NCBI RefSeq assembly: GCF_000961095.1
Contig: NZ_CP011058.1
Coordinates: forward strand, 496,001-560,000
Reading direction: 5' to 3'
From: Paenibacillus beijingensis
GTDB lineage: Bacteria; Bacillota; Bacilli; Paenibacillales; Paenibacillaceae
Length of the DNA stretch: 64,000 nucleotides
A program made the position numbers and the translations under genes. A model generated the notes under the pieces. It ran no database searches, had not been told where the DNA came from, and saw only the letters and a list, made by a program, of their open reading frames with translations. This document shows, one piece after another, positions 16,882 through 25,129 of the stretch. Within the stretch, counting starts at the first letter, position 1; every line of letters begins with the position of its first letter.

Positions 16882-17016
16882 ATGATGATAAGCGCTCTGG
16901 AAGACCGTCTGTACACGATATTTTTTTATGTGATGGTGGTTGGCGGCGTTATTGGCATGGGCTGGTGGATCCATTTTTTAAGCAAACGGGCTGCAAAGAA
17001 CAAACCGAACAAATAA
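16882..17016 (+). CDS. Small 44-aa single-pass membrane protein
   Basis: This gene encodes 44 residues beginning MMISALEDRL, with one membrane helix (about residues 11-34, rich in F, V, G and W) and a basic tail SKRAAKNKPNK, giving an N-out/C-in or hairpin-free single-pass topology. The ribosome site GGGAGGCGATTGAC precedes the ATG. A second ATG follows immediately. Between a terminator upstream and the convergent aldolase-family gene downstream it forms its own transcription unit. Small proteins of this shape are often membrane-complex modulators; no specific role is claimed. Confidence 0.65.
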   Translation: MMISALEDRLYTIFFYVMVVGGVIGMGWWIHFLSKRAAKNKPNK

Positions 17017-17082
17017 TGAAAGGCACCATTGTCGAACGCAAATAACCCGGACGTCGTAAACGCCCGGGCATTCGGTCCTAAT

Positions 17083-18045
17083 TTATTTGGAATGAACGAC
17101 TTCAGGCGTCGTCAGCTTATCGTAGAAATCGACGCTTTTATCCTTGTCCGGAGTATCGCGCAGAGCCATGGCGGAGCGCGGATGCTCGTCCAGCATTCCG
17201 GTAATCATGTAAGGAATAATGTAGCCCCACTCTTCTTTTTCGCGAAGCGGGATCATGTGCTTCTCGATCATGTCCAGTACGGGACGAATATTGTACTTCG
17301 CGTTCGGCAGATGCGCGACCAGCAGCTCGGTATTGCAGTTGCCCGCTGCGCGGCCCATGCCGTATACGGAAGAATCGAGCAGCTCAACGCCTTTATCGAC
17401 CGCAACAAGCGTGTTCGCAAAGGCGAGCTGCATGTTGTTGTGCGTATGGACGCCAAGACGCTTGTTCGGCAGGTGCTCCTTGAATTTGTCGATCAGGTAG
17501 CTCATGTCGGTCGGCTTCAAGCTTCCGTACGAATCGACGATATAAACGTAATCCACGACGCTTTCGCGGATAAGCTCGAACGCTTCGATCAGCTGATTCT
17601 CCATCACATTGGAGAGCGCCATAATGTTCAGCGTCGTCTCGTAGCCGCGTTCATGGAACAGGCTGACAAGCTCCAGGGCCTTGTCCACGTCCTGAATGTA
17701 GCAGGCAACGCGGATGAGATCGAGCAAGCTTTCGGAACGCGGAAGAATGTCGTTCTCGTCCACGCGGCCGATATCGACAAGTGCGGAAAGCTTCGTTTTG
17801 CCTTTGTTCGGGATGACCGTGCGGAGAAAATCATCATTCAGGAAACGCCAAGGGCCAGCGGAGTCGGCTCCTTTCAGCAGCTTCGGAGAATTTTTGTAAC
17901 CAATTTCCATATACTCGACGCCGGCTTCGTTTAAGCTGTTGTACAGATGCTGCACGAATTCGACGCTGAAATCCCAGTTGTTGACGAGTCCGCCGTCGCG
18001 GATCGTGCAGTCTACGATCTTGCAATGGCATGCTTTTGCAGACAT
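17083..18045 (-). CDS. Aldolase catalytic domain protein (HMGL-like, DRE-TIM family)
   Basis: The 320-residue protein is a DRE-TIM barrel: metal and substrate motif DCTIRDGGLVNNW near the start, then HTHNNMQLAF with the paired metal-binding histidines and a GMGRAAGN loop resembling LeuA and 4-hydroxy-2-oxovalerate aldolases. It lacks the LeuA regulatory domain. Claisen-type or aldol cleavage/condensation of a 2-oxo acid is likely, substrate unknown. Start at 18045 (MSAKACHCK) follows AAAGGAGCAACAATAAT; the upstream ATG at 18075 has no ribosome site. It is transcribed away from the aminopeptidase gene end by about 135 bases and probably downstream of it. Confidence 0.85.
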   Translation of the reverse strand: MSAKACHCKIVDCTIRDGGLVNNWDFSVEFVQHLYNSLNEAGVEYMEIGYKNSPKLLKGADSAGPWRFLNDDFLRTVIPNKGKTKLSALVDIGRVDENDILPRSESLLDLIRVACYIQDVDKALELVSLFHERGYETTLNIMALSNVMENQLIEAFELIRESVVDYVYIVDSYGSLKPTDMSYLIDKFKEHLPNKRLGVHTHNNMQLAFANTLVAVDKGVELLDSSVYGMGRAAGNCNTELLVAHLPNAKYNIRPVLDMIEKHMIPLREKEEWGYIIPYMITGMLDEHPRSAMALRDTPDKDKSVDFYDKLTTPEVVHSK

Positions 18046-18181
18046 ATTATTGTTGCTCCTTTGACATTTGAACATGAGTTCTTTTCTAATACATTAAATA
18101 ATACTTGAAAAAATCAAAGAACGCAAAGTAAAATTTGACCGTCTTCGACTTCTTCCTTCCTTATTCGCCCGTTATTCTTCC

Positions 18182-19702
18182 TTATTCGCCCGCCGTCAGC
18201 AGTTCGGCTAACGTTCTGGCCATGACGCCGGTGGCGCCTTTCGGTTCCCAGCCCCGGCTTTTCTTCAGGAAAGCCGTTCCGGCAATATCCAGATGCACCC
18301 ACGGCTTCTCCTGCGCGAACGCTCCGATAAATAAGCCGCCGGTAATCGCGCCGCCTTGCCGCCCTCCGCTATTCTTCAGATCGGCGGCATCGCTGTCGAG
18401 CAGCTTCCGGTATTCGGGGTACGAAGGAAGCGGCCAAATTCGTTCACCCGCTCTGCGTCCGGCCGCCTGCACGCTTTGCAGCAGCACCTCGTCGTTCGTT
18501 ACCGCGCCGGTCGTCACATCGCCGAGCGCCACGACGCACGCGCCGGTCAATGTCGCCACGTCCACCAGCCGCGTTGCGCCGCGGCGAATCGCCGTCGTTA
18601 GTCCGTCCGCCAGCACAAGCCTGCCTTCGGCATCGGTGTTAACCACTTCGATCGTCGTGCCGTCCATCGCCGTAATGACGTCCCCGGGCTTCATCGACCG
18701 GTCCGAAGGCATATTCTCGGCAGTCGGAATGACGGCGACCACATTGACCTCCGGCTTCAGCTGGCCGATAATTTTCATCGCTCCCAGCACGGCCGCCGCG
18801 CCGCCCATATCGGAAATCATTTCTTCCATGCCGGCCGCCGTCTTCAGCGAAATGCCGCCGGTATCGAACGTAATGCCTTTGCCGATCAGCCCCCACACCT
18901 GATCATTGTCCGCAGCTCCTTTGTAATGAAGCACGACCATTCGCGGCGGATTCGCGCTGCCTTGGCCCACTGCGAGCAGTGCGCCTATTCCCTGCTCCGC
19001 CGCATCCCATTCGTCCAGCACTTCGCTTTCCAAACCGTATTCCGCAGCAAGCGACTCGGCATGCCCCGCCAGTTTCTCCGGCGTCAGCTCGTTGCCCGGC
19101 AAATTCGTCAGCTCGCGGGCGAGCAGCACGCCGCTGGCGAATATTTCTCCCCTGCTCACACCTTCCGCCCATAGCGCTGAAATGGTATCGGCCGGTTTCT
19201 CCTGAAAGACAAACGTCACCGTGCGCCCGGTTTCGCCCTCACCGGCTTCTTTGCCGCTCCGTTTGGAGCGCTCATTCAAGCCGAGCAGCAGCCCTTCGGT
19301 GAGCGCTTGCGCAGCCTGTCCCGTGGTGCAGCCCAGGGCTCCCGCATACAGAGAGGTCGGAAGCAGGAAGCGCACCTTTTCCGCTTTCAACCGTTTGATC
19401 GCCCGTGCCGCTGCAGCTCCCAGCAGCCGCAAATCATCCGCTGTCACCGCCTTGCCGCTCAGCCCGATATATACGGCGTGCAAAGCGGGATACAAGCCCA
19501 GCGTCGGGATCGCTTCCGTCTGTTCCGCTTTCGCCTTGAACAGTCCCCGCGCGTGCAGCGCCTTCAGCGCTTCGTCAAGCTGCGGGTGCAGCCACGGACC
19601 GGCCTCCGGCGCATTCAGCTCCTCGGGGCTGATCGGCCGGATTACAGCATCGGAACCGATGCCGGCAGTGTCAAGCTCTTCATATGTAAATGTAATGCTC
19701 AC
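18182..19702 (-). CDS. pepA: Leucyl aminopeptidase (M17, PepA-like)
   Basis: The 506-residue enzyme removes N-terminal residues from peptides with two metal ions. The M17 signature NTDAEGRLVLADGL is present, as is the first metal/catalytic block GKGITFDTGGISLK and DMGGAAAVLGAM. The N-terminal ~180-residue variable domain is present, so the protein is full-length. The GTG at 19702 is preceded by AGCGGGGAATAATT, a weak ribosome site. Cytosolic hexamer by family knowledge. Upstream is a terminator for the kinase gene, so it has its own promoter. Confidence 0.95.
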   Translation of the reverse strand: MSITFTYEELDTAGIGSDAVIRPISPEELNAPEAGPWLHPQLDEALKALHARGLFKAKAEQTEAIPTLGLYPALHAVYIGLSGKAVTADDLRLLGAAAARAIKRLKAEKVRFLLPTSLYAGALGCTTGQAAQALTEGLLLGLNERSKRSGKEAGEGETGRTVTFVFQEKPADTISALWAEGVSRGEIFASGVLLARELTNLPGNELTPEKLAGHAESLAAEYGLESEVLDEWDAAEQGIGALLAVGQGSANPPRMVVLHYKGAADNDQVWGLIGKGITFDTGGISLKTAAGMEEMISDMGGAAAVLGAMKIIGQLKPEVNVVAVIPTAENMPSDRSMKPGDVITAMDGTTIEVVNTDAEGRLVLADGLTTAIRRGATRLVDVATLTGACVVALGDVTTGAVTNDEVLLQSVQAAGRRAGERIWPLPSYPEYRKLLDSDAADLKNSGGRQGGAITGGLFIGAFAQEKPWVHLDIAGTAFLKKSRGWEPKGATGVMARTLAELLTAGE

Positions 19703-19771
19703 AATTATTCCCCGCTTTCAAATCGATGGATAGGATGAGCAACTGTCCCACGATATCTATATTGGAAATAG

Positions 19772-19810
19772 AAAAAATTAGAACCGGGCGGCTCATTACC
19801 CGATTCTAAT
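19772..19810 (-). terminator. Terminator of the RsbT-like/PAS-kinase operon
   Basis: On the minus strand ATTAGAATCGGG pairs with CCCGGTTCTAAT and is followed by six T residues, directly after the kinase stop codon. Confidence 0.85.
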
Positions 19811-19813
19811 CCT

Positions 19814-21187
19814 TTACTCTGCAATTGGCAAATAAATATTAAAAGCTGTTCCTTCTCCGGCGCGGCTGTTTACCCGGATCGAACCGCCGTGATTGCGAAT
19901 GATACGGTAGCTTACCGATAACCCGAGACCGGTGCCCTCCTGCTTGGTCGTAAAAAAAGGATCGAACAATCGGCTCATCGTTCCTCTGTCCATCCCTTTA
20001 CCGTTGTCCCGCACCGTTATTTCGGCAAAACCGGTTTCTTTGCGGACGACGACATCAATCCGTCCTCTGCGCTCTCCATGGATTTCTTCAATGGCATCCA
20101 TTGCATTTTTGAAAATATTAAGGACGACCTGCTTCACCTGTTTCACGTCAATGGCGACAAGCATATCGTTATCGTACGTTTCCAGCTGAATTTGGCATCC
20201 GTGCAAATTCGCTTCGCTTTCGCTGAGCAGGATGACCTCCTTGAGCAGAGCCATAATCGATACGGATTGCTTCATCGGAGCGGTCGGTTTGGACGAGTTC
20301 AGAAATTCATAAATAATATCGTTGGCCCGATCGATTTCCGTCAAAATGATGCGGGCGTATTCTTCCTTTCCCAACTCCAGAAAATCGGGGCGAAGCAATT
20401 GAATGAACCCGCGGATCGAGGTTAGAGGATTGCGTATTTCATGCGCGATGGAAGCGGAAATTTTCCCGAGCATGGCCAGCTTATCGTTCTGGTAAGCCGT
20501 TTGCTCGATTAGCTTGTATTCGGAAACATCCTTGACGCTGATCAAATAATCTCCTTCAAGCTGATCTCCGTACGTAACCGTAATCAGATAGTGCCTTCCG
20601 TTGCTGTCCTGAAACTCGTAGTACCGCCTTCGCCTCAAAATCATTTCTCTATACAGCCGCAGAAACAGCTTTCGGGTCGATCTTCTCAGGTTGCGGTGAA
20701 GCAAAATTTCGCGGAGGGTGCATCCGACGAGCATTTTTCTCGGTATATCGAGAAACTTGGCCATCTGCAAATTAATAAAGGATAACATGCCGTCACTGTC
20801 AAACAGCGCGATTCCGCTATCCAAATGCTGAAGTACATTTTCGTATTTGTTCTTGACAATTTCAAACGAACGGTGAGTACGCGTGAGCAGTTCCCGCATT
20901 TCGTTATACTTCTGATCGGTTGTAATTTCGGGGCTAGAGCGGAACCTGTAGGCGACCATTAATTCAATCAAAAATAAAAAGGAGCGGTTATACAGTTTAA
21001 GCGCTTCTTCCGAATCCATGTTGAGCACAAGCGTCTGCATGCATTCCTCGTGAACGGCAATAACTTCTTCCGGCTGAACATGGCTTAGCATTTTCCCAAG
21101 CTCGGTAGCCTGATACAAGGATGCCTCGCTCCCGCTTCGAATATATTCGGCAAGCGCCGGGAAGTAGCGCTTACGAATGGCTTGCAT
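19814..21187 (-). CDS. PAS sensor histidine kinase with RsbU-like N-terminal domain
   Basis: This soluble kinase of about 457 residues has an N-terminal helical domain (FPALAEYIRSGSEASLYQATELGKML ... VIAVHEECMQTLV) resembling the RsbU N-terminal domain that binds RsbT, then a PAS domain (about 110-225), HisKA with ISASIAHEIRNPLTSIRGF, and HATPase with NIFKNAMDAIEE, RDNGKGMD and TGLGLSVSY. No membrane segment is visible. The start at 21187 has GGGGGAGGA ten bases upstream; the ATG at 21196 forms ATGA with the preceding stop but sits too close to that site. The upstream gene encodes an RsbT-like protein, so the pair may signal by partner switching into phosphorelay. KinA-like sporulation input is an alternative. 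Confidence 0.88.
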   Translation of the reverse strand: MQAIRKRYFPALAEYIRSGSEASLYQATELGKMLSHVQPEEVIAVHEECMQTLVLNMDSEEALKLYNRSFLFLIELMVAYRFRSSPEITTDQKYNEMRELLTRTHRSFEIVKNKYENVLQHLDSGIALFDSDGMLSFINLQMAKFLDIPRKMLVGCTLREILLHRNLRRSTRKLFLRLYREMILRRRRYYEFQDSNGRHYLITVTYGDQLEGDYLISVKDVSEYKLIEQTAYQNDKLAMLGKISASIAHEIRNPLTSIRGFIQLLRPDFLELGKEEYARIILTEIDRANDIIYEFLNSSKPTAPMKQSVSIMALLKEVILLSESEANLHGCQIQLETYDNDMLVAIDVKQVKQVVLNIFKNAMDAIEEIHGERRGRIDVVVRKETGFAEITVRDNGKGMDRGTMSRLFDPFFTTKQEGTGLGLSVSYRIIRNHGGSIRVNSRAGEGTAFNIYLPIAE

Positions 21188-21192
21188 AGCGG

Positions 21193-21606
21193 TCATTCCT
21201 CCCCCAATGCAAAATGCTGCATTTTCATGGATGTTGTTTCCATACCGTAAGGTAAGGGAATCCACTTTCGCAGCGAAAAGCACGTCCCTCGCTTCCGATT
21301 AACCGTTATATCCCATTCTTCAGACCATACGGCAATCCACTTCAGCTCCAGATCGAGAAAGCAGTTGTCTTCGCCCACCAGCGTTAGTTCGATTCCGGCT
21401 TCTCCTTTTTCACTTTCCAGCCGCCCAATCATCAGATGACTCATTTCATGCATGGTGGCTGTCGAGTTCGTAAGTTCCGATATTGTGAATGCGATCCGCG
21501 TCTGATCCACAATGCCGAAACCGATCTCTTTCGCCATTTCCCGGCCTCTCTGCCGGGCATAAATCGCGTCCGAAAGCCGGCTAATATTAAACAGCTCCAT
21601 CTCCAT
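21193..21606 (-). CDS. RsbT-like anti-sigma/switch-kinase protein, ATP site degenerate
   Basis: The 137-residue protein begins MEMELFNISRLSDAIYARQ and has the RsbT-type stretch REMAKEIGFGIVDQTRIAFTISEL, but the ATP-binding N-box is altered (TNSTATMHEM instead of a canonical E-x3-N) and no DxGxG lid motif follows. It ends with a basic/aromatic tail. Start 21606 follows GGAGGCGAGGCGCGCGT; a longer frame to 21795 begins before the promoter and is rejected. Its stop overlaps the following kinase gene, so they are coupled. It probably acts as a binding partner without kinase activity; this is inference from missing residues. Confidence 0.75.
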   Translation of the reverse strand: MEMELFNISRLSDAIYARQRGREMAKEIGFGIVDQTRIAFTISELTNSTATMHEMSHLMIGRLESEKGEAGIELTLVGEDNCFLDLELKWIAVWSEEWDITVNRKRGTCFSLRKWIPLPYGMETTSMKMQHFALGEE

Positions 21607-21669
21607 ACGCGCGCCTCGCCTCCGTTCCAGTAGTCTGTCAGGATGCGTGATAGTGCTTATGTGTACTTT

Positions 21670-21698
21670 TATCATAGGTTTGCAGGGTAGGAGTGTCA
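21670..21698 (-). promoter_or_regulatory. Sigma-A promoter for the RsbT-like/PAS-kinase operon
   Basis: TTGACA and TATGAT are separated by 17 bases on the minus strand, 64 bases before the ATG at 21606. This is an almost perfect housekeeping promoter. Confidence 0.8.
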
Positions 21699-21879
21699 AT
21701 CGGAAATAATGTCGAATACGGGTAGGCGATTGGCGCATATATCGCTCAGCCGGGAGGATGAAGATAATGAAGATTGCATCTGGAAAAATAAGCAAATTCG
21801 CACTTGACGGGGGTGATCTTTACTCGTTAATGACTCATTTTGAATGCTGTGGATCCTTTCGATCGCAATTCGAACGGGA

Positions 21880-23505
21880 TTAATTAGATGTGCCTTCAAC
21901 CCGGCCCAATAGGTCTTCGGTCAGCTTCACCTCGATGCCGATCCCAACCTGTATGTCCGAAGACCCGTCCGACCGGCTTTCACGGTCGTCCTTCTTATCC
22001 GAAGACTCGTCCGGCCGGCTTCCGCGATCATCACTCTTAGCCGAAGACTCGTCCGGCCGGCTTCCGCGATCATCACTCTTAGCCGAAGACTCGTCCGGCC
22101 GGCTTCCGCGATCATCACTCTTAGCCGAAGAATCGTCCGGCCGGCTTTCACGATCATCCTTCTTAGCTGATGACTCGTCCGGCCGGCTTTCACGATCATC
22201 CTTCTTAGCTGATGACTCGTCCGGCCGGCTTTCATGATCGTCCTTCTTAGCTGATGACTCGTCCAGCCGACTTTCGCGATCGTCCTTCTTAGCCGAAGAA
22301 CCGTCCGAGCGGCTTTCGCGATCGTCCTTCTTAGCTGATGACTCGTCCAGCCGACTTTCGTGATCGTCCTTCTTAGCTGAAGAATCGTCCGGCCGGCTTT
22401 CGCGATCGTCCTTCTCTCCGGATGTCTGCTTCGAGCTCTTGTCGCGATCGTCCCGATCCTTGTCATTCCCTCTTTGCTCGGACTGCCGTTGGGCGTTATC
22501 GTTGCGGTTCGATGACGGCTTTGAAGCCGACCGATCGACGGAACCGTCTTGACGAACCGAATCGCCGTCCGGTTTCGGTGCAGCCGGGAGTGCCGGCGCC
22601 TTATCCTTAACCTTATCCTTATCCTTATCCTCATCCTTATCCTTATCCGTTCCTGAAGACTGGACAGAAGACGATGCGGCTTCCTTCTGCTTGGATAGCT
22701 CGGAGTCCAGCCACTGGTTAAGCTTGTCTCTTCCTGTTTCTTCCTGCCCGCTCAAAATGTTCTTGAGCCCGCCCCACTGCTCCGTCAGCTCCGGAATGGA
22801 CTTTTGCTTCATATCCTGCAAATCGATGCTGTAGCCCTTGTTTTTGGCCAGCAAATAAACCGTCATCTTGCCGGCAGAGACACCGTTGCGTTCACCGGCT
22901 TCCCGTACTTTTTCCGTAGCGGCTAGAGTTGTGATCTCAATGCTGTCCGTCATGTCCGGTCCCATCGCTTTCTTAACCGCTTCCTTGGCTGCGCTCTGCA
23001 GCTCGGCTACGTCGGAATCGGTCATTTTGGAAGTATCCAGCACGATGCTTGTAATGAGCACATCACGGTCCGGACCGTCCAGATAATGGGCTTGGTTCAG
23101 TTTGACGGTGATCGCTTCCAATACGGTATTTACCGGTTTTCCCCGGTAGGGAACTCCGTTCAAAATCACCTTGGCCTCATCATTGAGCGGGAGCAGCTTC
23201 CGCACCGCATCATGCTTGTCGATTCCAATTTCAAAGCTCGGGTTGACGTCAACCGTCAAATAAGCCACAACAGGATGGGCCATAATCGTTTGCTTGCCGA
23301 GCAGCGGAACAATGAACAAAAGCAAAGCTGCGGCTGCGGCAACAATTTTGAACCGGATCGTACGTGTAGTAGGCATGGCTGACGACAGACTGATCTCTTC
23401 GCCGATTCGTTCCCCGCCTTTACTGGGAACTTGCTTGAACTGTCCGTCTGGCGTCAGCACAATGACTTTTCGTTTATTGATTTCCACGACTACTCCCCGG
23501 TTCAT
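21880..23505 (-). CDS. rsgI: Anti-sigma-I factor RsgI-like protein with repeat-rich C-terminus
   Basis: The 541-residue protein has a cytosolic RsgI N-terminal domain (MNRGVVVEINKRKVIVLTP, ~1-50) that binds SigI, a membrane helix (~53-72), and an extracellular RsgI/SEA-like domain starting AYLTVDVNPSFEIGID, where the Asn-Pro bond in DVNPS is the known self-cleavage site of this family. From about residue 280 it becomes Lys/Asp/Glu/Ser-rich and ends in eleven 14-residue repeats (KKDDRESRPDESSA type), then a short beta-like tail IQVGIGIEVKLTEDL. No carbohydrate-binding module is evident. It overlaps sigI by four bases. Signal sensing may involve wall or polymer binding by the charged tail. Confidence 0.93.
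   Translation of the reverse strand: MNRGVVVEINKRKVIVLTPDGQFKQVPSKGGERIGEEISLSSAMPTTRTIRFKIVAAAAALLLFIVPLLGKQTIMAHPVVAYLTVDVNPSFEIGIDKHDAVRKLLPLNDEAKVILNGVPYRGKPVNTVLEAITVKLNQAHYLDGPDRDVLITSIVLDTSKMTDSDVAELQSAAKEAVKKAMGPDMTDSIEITTLAATEKVREAGERNGVSAGKMTVYLLAKNKGYSIDLQDMKQKSIPELTEQWGGLKNILSGQEETGRDKLNQWLDSELSKQKEAASSSVQSSGTDKDKDEDKDKDKVKDKAPALPAAPKPDGDSVRQDGSVDRSASKPSSNRNDNAQRQSEQRGNDKDRDDRDKSSKQTSGEKDDRESRPDDSSAKKDDHESRLDESSAKKDDRESRSDGSSAKKDDRESRLDESSAKKDDHESRPDESSAKKDDRESRPDESSAKKDDRESRPDDSSAKSDDRGSRPDESSAKSDDRGSRPDESSAKSDDRGSRPDESSDKKDDRESRSDGSSDIQVGIGIEVKLTEDLLGRVEGTSN
21955..22416 (-). repeat. Eleven-copy 42-bp tandem repeat inside rsgI
   Basis: Eleven in-frame 42-base units encode 14-residue blocks, with two sub-types: KKDD(R/H)ESR(P/L/S)D(E/D/G)SSA and KSDDRGSRPDESSA. 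Three adjacent copies nearest the 3' end are almost identical at DNA level, which points to recent unit expansion. Copy number may vary between strains. Confidence 0.95.
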
Positions 23506-24323
23506 GATCCCACTCCTTCCACACCTTGCTCATGCTGCTCGTCCAACTGAATGTATCGTTTCAAAAACGGGTAATCCCCTTCGATAATCAACGCGATTGC
23601 AATAATATATTTACGGTTTCTTTCCACCGTTTTGCGGGAAACTCCGGACATTTCCGCAAGTTCCTTAACCGGAAGCCGTTTCTTCTGCATCAGCATTCCG
23701 ACCAGCTTCAGATCTGCTGTCAAATTCATCGCAATTCCGATCAGCATCCGCCTTGAGTCCGCATGTTTTGGGGACGTTTCCGCCAATTCGGTAAATGCGA
23801 TTCCAAATTCCCGGAGCTTAAGCGAATATTCGGCAATGTCCAAACCGCGGTTTTCGGCATCACGGTCGATTTCATACTGAGCCACAGCTTGAACCGTCTC
23901 GATCCGGTTATACAGCTGTTGATCCTCGTCCTCGGTATCGAAAGAGCTGTAGGGCACCGTATTCGCCTGCCGCTGCTCTTTGCGCACATGGTCGATCAGA
24001 CGCCGCCGGATAACCGTTTCCGCAAAACCTAGAAAGGACTTTCCCGCCTCGTGGGAAAACTGATCGATTGCCTCATTAAACGCAATAATGGCAATGCTGA
24101 ACTCATCGTCTGTTTCAGGATCAATATATCGTTTACAGAAGCGGCTTGTCACTTTTGCAATATAAGGCCTGTAATTGCCGATCAGTTCTTCGCGCAGCGC
24201 GCTCTCGCCCTCCCTGATGCGGGCAATGATTTCTTCGGGTGATCTTGGTGTCTTGCCCTTGCTTGTATGCCCGAATTCGGCTTCCTTCTTGCCAAACCAC
24301 TTTCTGAGTACAATAAGCAGCAA
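23502..24323 (-). CDS. sigI: RNA polymerase sigma factor SigI
   Basis: The 273-residue factor matches the SigI branch of sigma-70: region 2 with NYRPYIAKVTSRFCKRYID, EFSIAIIAFNEAIDQF and ETVIRRRLIDHVRKE, and a C-terminal SigI helix-turn-helix LPVKELAEMSGVSRKTVERNRKYIIAIALI. It directs transcription of heat, wall-polymer or cellulosome genes depending on species. Start TTG at 24323 lies in GAGGTGGAAGGTTG. Its stop overlaps the start of rsgI, which encodes its membrane anti-sigma partner. A SigI-type promoter lies upstream, so it is probably autoregulated. Confidence 0.93.
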   Translation of the reverse strand: MLLIVLRKWFGKKEAEFGHTSKGKTPRSPEEIIARIREGESALREELIGNYRPYIAKVTSRFCKRYIDPETDDEFSIAIIAFNEAIDQFSHEAGKSFLGFAETVIRRRLIDHVRKEQRQANTVPYSSFDTEDEDQQLYNRIETVQAVAQYEIDRDAENRGLDIAEYSLKLREFGIAFTELAETSPKHADSRRMLIGIAMNLTADLKLVGMLMQKKRLPVKELAEMSGVSRKTVERNRKYIIAIALIIEGDYPFLKRYIQLDEQHEQGVEGVGS

Positions 24324-24346
24324 CCTTCCACCTCACAATCAGAGCA

Positions 24347-24375
24347 TTCGTTATTTTGTTGCGTCTTTGGGGGGT
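24347..24375 (-). promoter_or_regulatory. Candidate SigI-dependent promoter (autoregulation)
   Basis: On the minus strand ACCCCC (with an extra C) is followed 19 bases later by CGAA, matching the -35/-10 types reported for SigI promoters. It lies 24 bases before the sigI start. The spacing is slightly long, hence moderate confidence. Confidence 0.55.
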
Positions 24376-24399
24376 AGAATCGAATATTATGACGAAAAT

Positions 24400-24424
24400 A
24401 AAAAAAGCCTCCACTGGGGGAGGC
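24400..24424 (-). terminator. Terminator of the 141-aa zinc-ribbon gene
   Basis: GCCTCC pairs with GGGAGGC in a short stem; minus-strand reading ends in a seven-T run. It separates this gene from the sigI promoter. Confidence 0.75.
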
Positions 24425-24437
24425 GTGGTTGTAGTGA

Positions 24438-24863
24438 TTAACAGTAGCCTTCGGAAGTCCGGCGCTGCTTCAGCTTATTGCGCCGCGAATTGAGAACACC
24501 CAGACGCTTCTTCAGCTCGGCTTCCCATTCGGGATCTTGAAGCTGTTTGGCGAAACTGAGCAGGTCAAGGGCCATATCAATCTGGCTTGAGACGACATCC
24601 ATGGGATCTTCATTCTCATGATTGACGCAATTCTCATACATTGACTTGCCTTCCTGCTCCACATATTCCTGGAAGTCGACTTCCGATGCACCGTCCCCGT
24701 GCGCATACTCGGCCAAAATTTCATACTCGCTCTCTATCATATAATGAATGTCTATACGATGGCAAACCGGGCAAAACAAAATAGGTACATTATGGATATG
24801 AGTCCGGTAATGTTTCAACGTTCCCTTTGTGCCGATCATACTTGCTCCGCAGCAAAAGCTCAT
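24438..24863 (-). CDS. Hypothetical protein with zinc-ribbon-like N-terminus
   Basis: The 141-residue protein has paired cysteines near the N-terminus (MSFCCG) and CPVCH at about 31-35, consistent with a YgiT-like zinc ribbon, then an acidic helical middle (EYAHGDGASEVDFQEYVEQEG) and a basic C-terminus (RRNKLKQRRT). It begins at 24863 with GGGAGGGAGATTTCC upstream. It is monocistronic, with its own terminator. The YgiT likeness would suggest DNA- or RNA-binding, but this is weak. No other identity can be given. Confidence 0.75.
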   Translation of the reverse strand: MSFCCGASMIGTKGTLKHYRTHIHNVPILFCPVCHRIDIHYMIESEYEILAEYAHGDGASEVDFQEYVEQEGKSMYENCVNHENEDPMDVVSSQIDMALDLLSFAKQLQDPEWEAELKKRLGVLNSRRNKLKQRRTSEGYC

Positions 24864-25060
24864 GGAAATCTCCCTCCCTTATATGCAAAGATTTAAATAA
24901 AACCTGGTTACCATTACCAAAAATTACCCATGGTCCGGAACCGTCAAACCTACCCCTACTTTATTCGCCTTTAGTCCCGGTAATTCCTGCTCCTGCAATT
25001 GACCAATTTCTGTTAGGTTAATGGACAAAACCGGACTGTACGACGCCAAAAAACGGCATA

Positions 25061-25086
25061 AAAAAAGAGCCCGAAGGCTCTTTTTC
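25061..25086 (-). terminator. Terminator of the peroxiredoxin gene
   Basis: AAAAAGAGCC-CGAA-GGCTCTTTTT is a symmetric hairpin with A/T runs on both sides, 44 bases after the peroxiredoxin stop codon. Confidence 0.9.
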
Positions 25087-25129
25087 CGAACACGGGCTTC
25101 AATACCCGTCATATGGCGTTTTGCCGGTA

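Noticed and set aside
18141..18196. Short direct repeat CTTCCTTATTCGCCCG at the pepA 3' end
   Set aside because: Only two copies, one inside the stop region; no wider structure seen.
21882..22634. Other-frame long ORF of Arg/Ile-rich repeats in rsgI
   Set aside because: A shadow of the tandem repeat in another frame; no ribosome site and unnatural composition.
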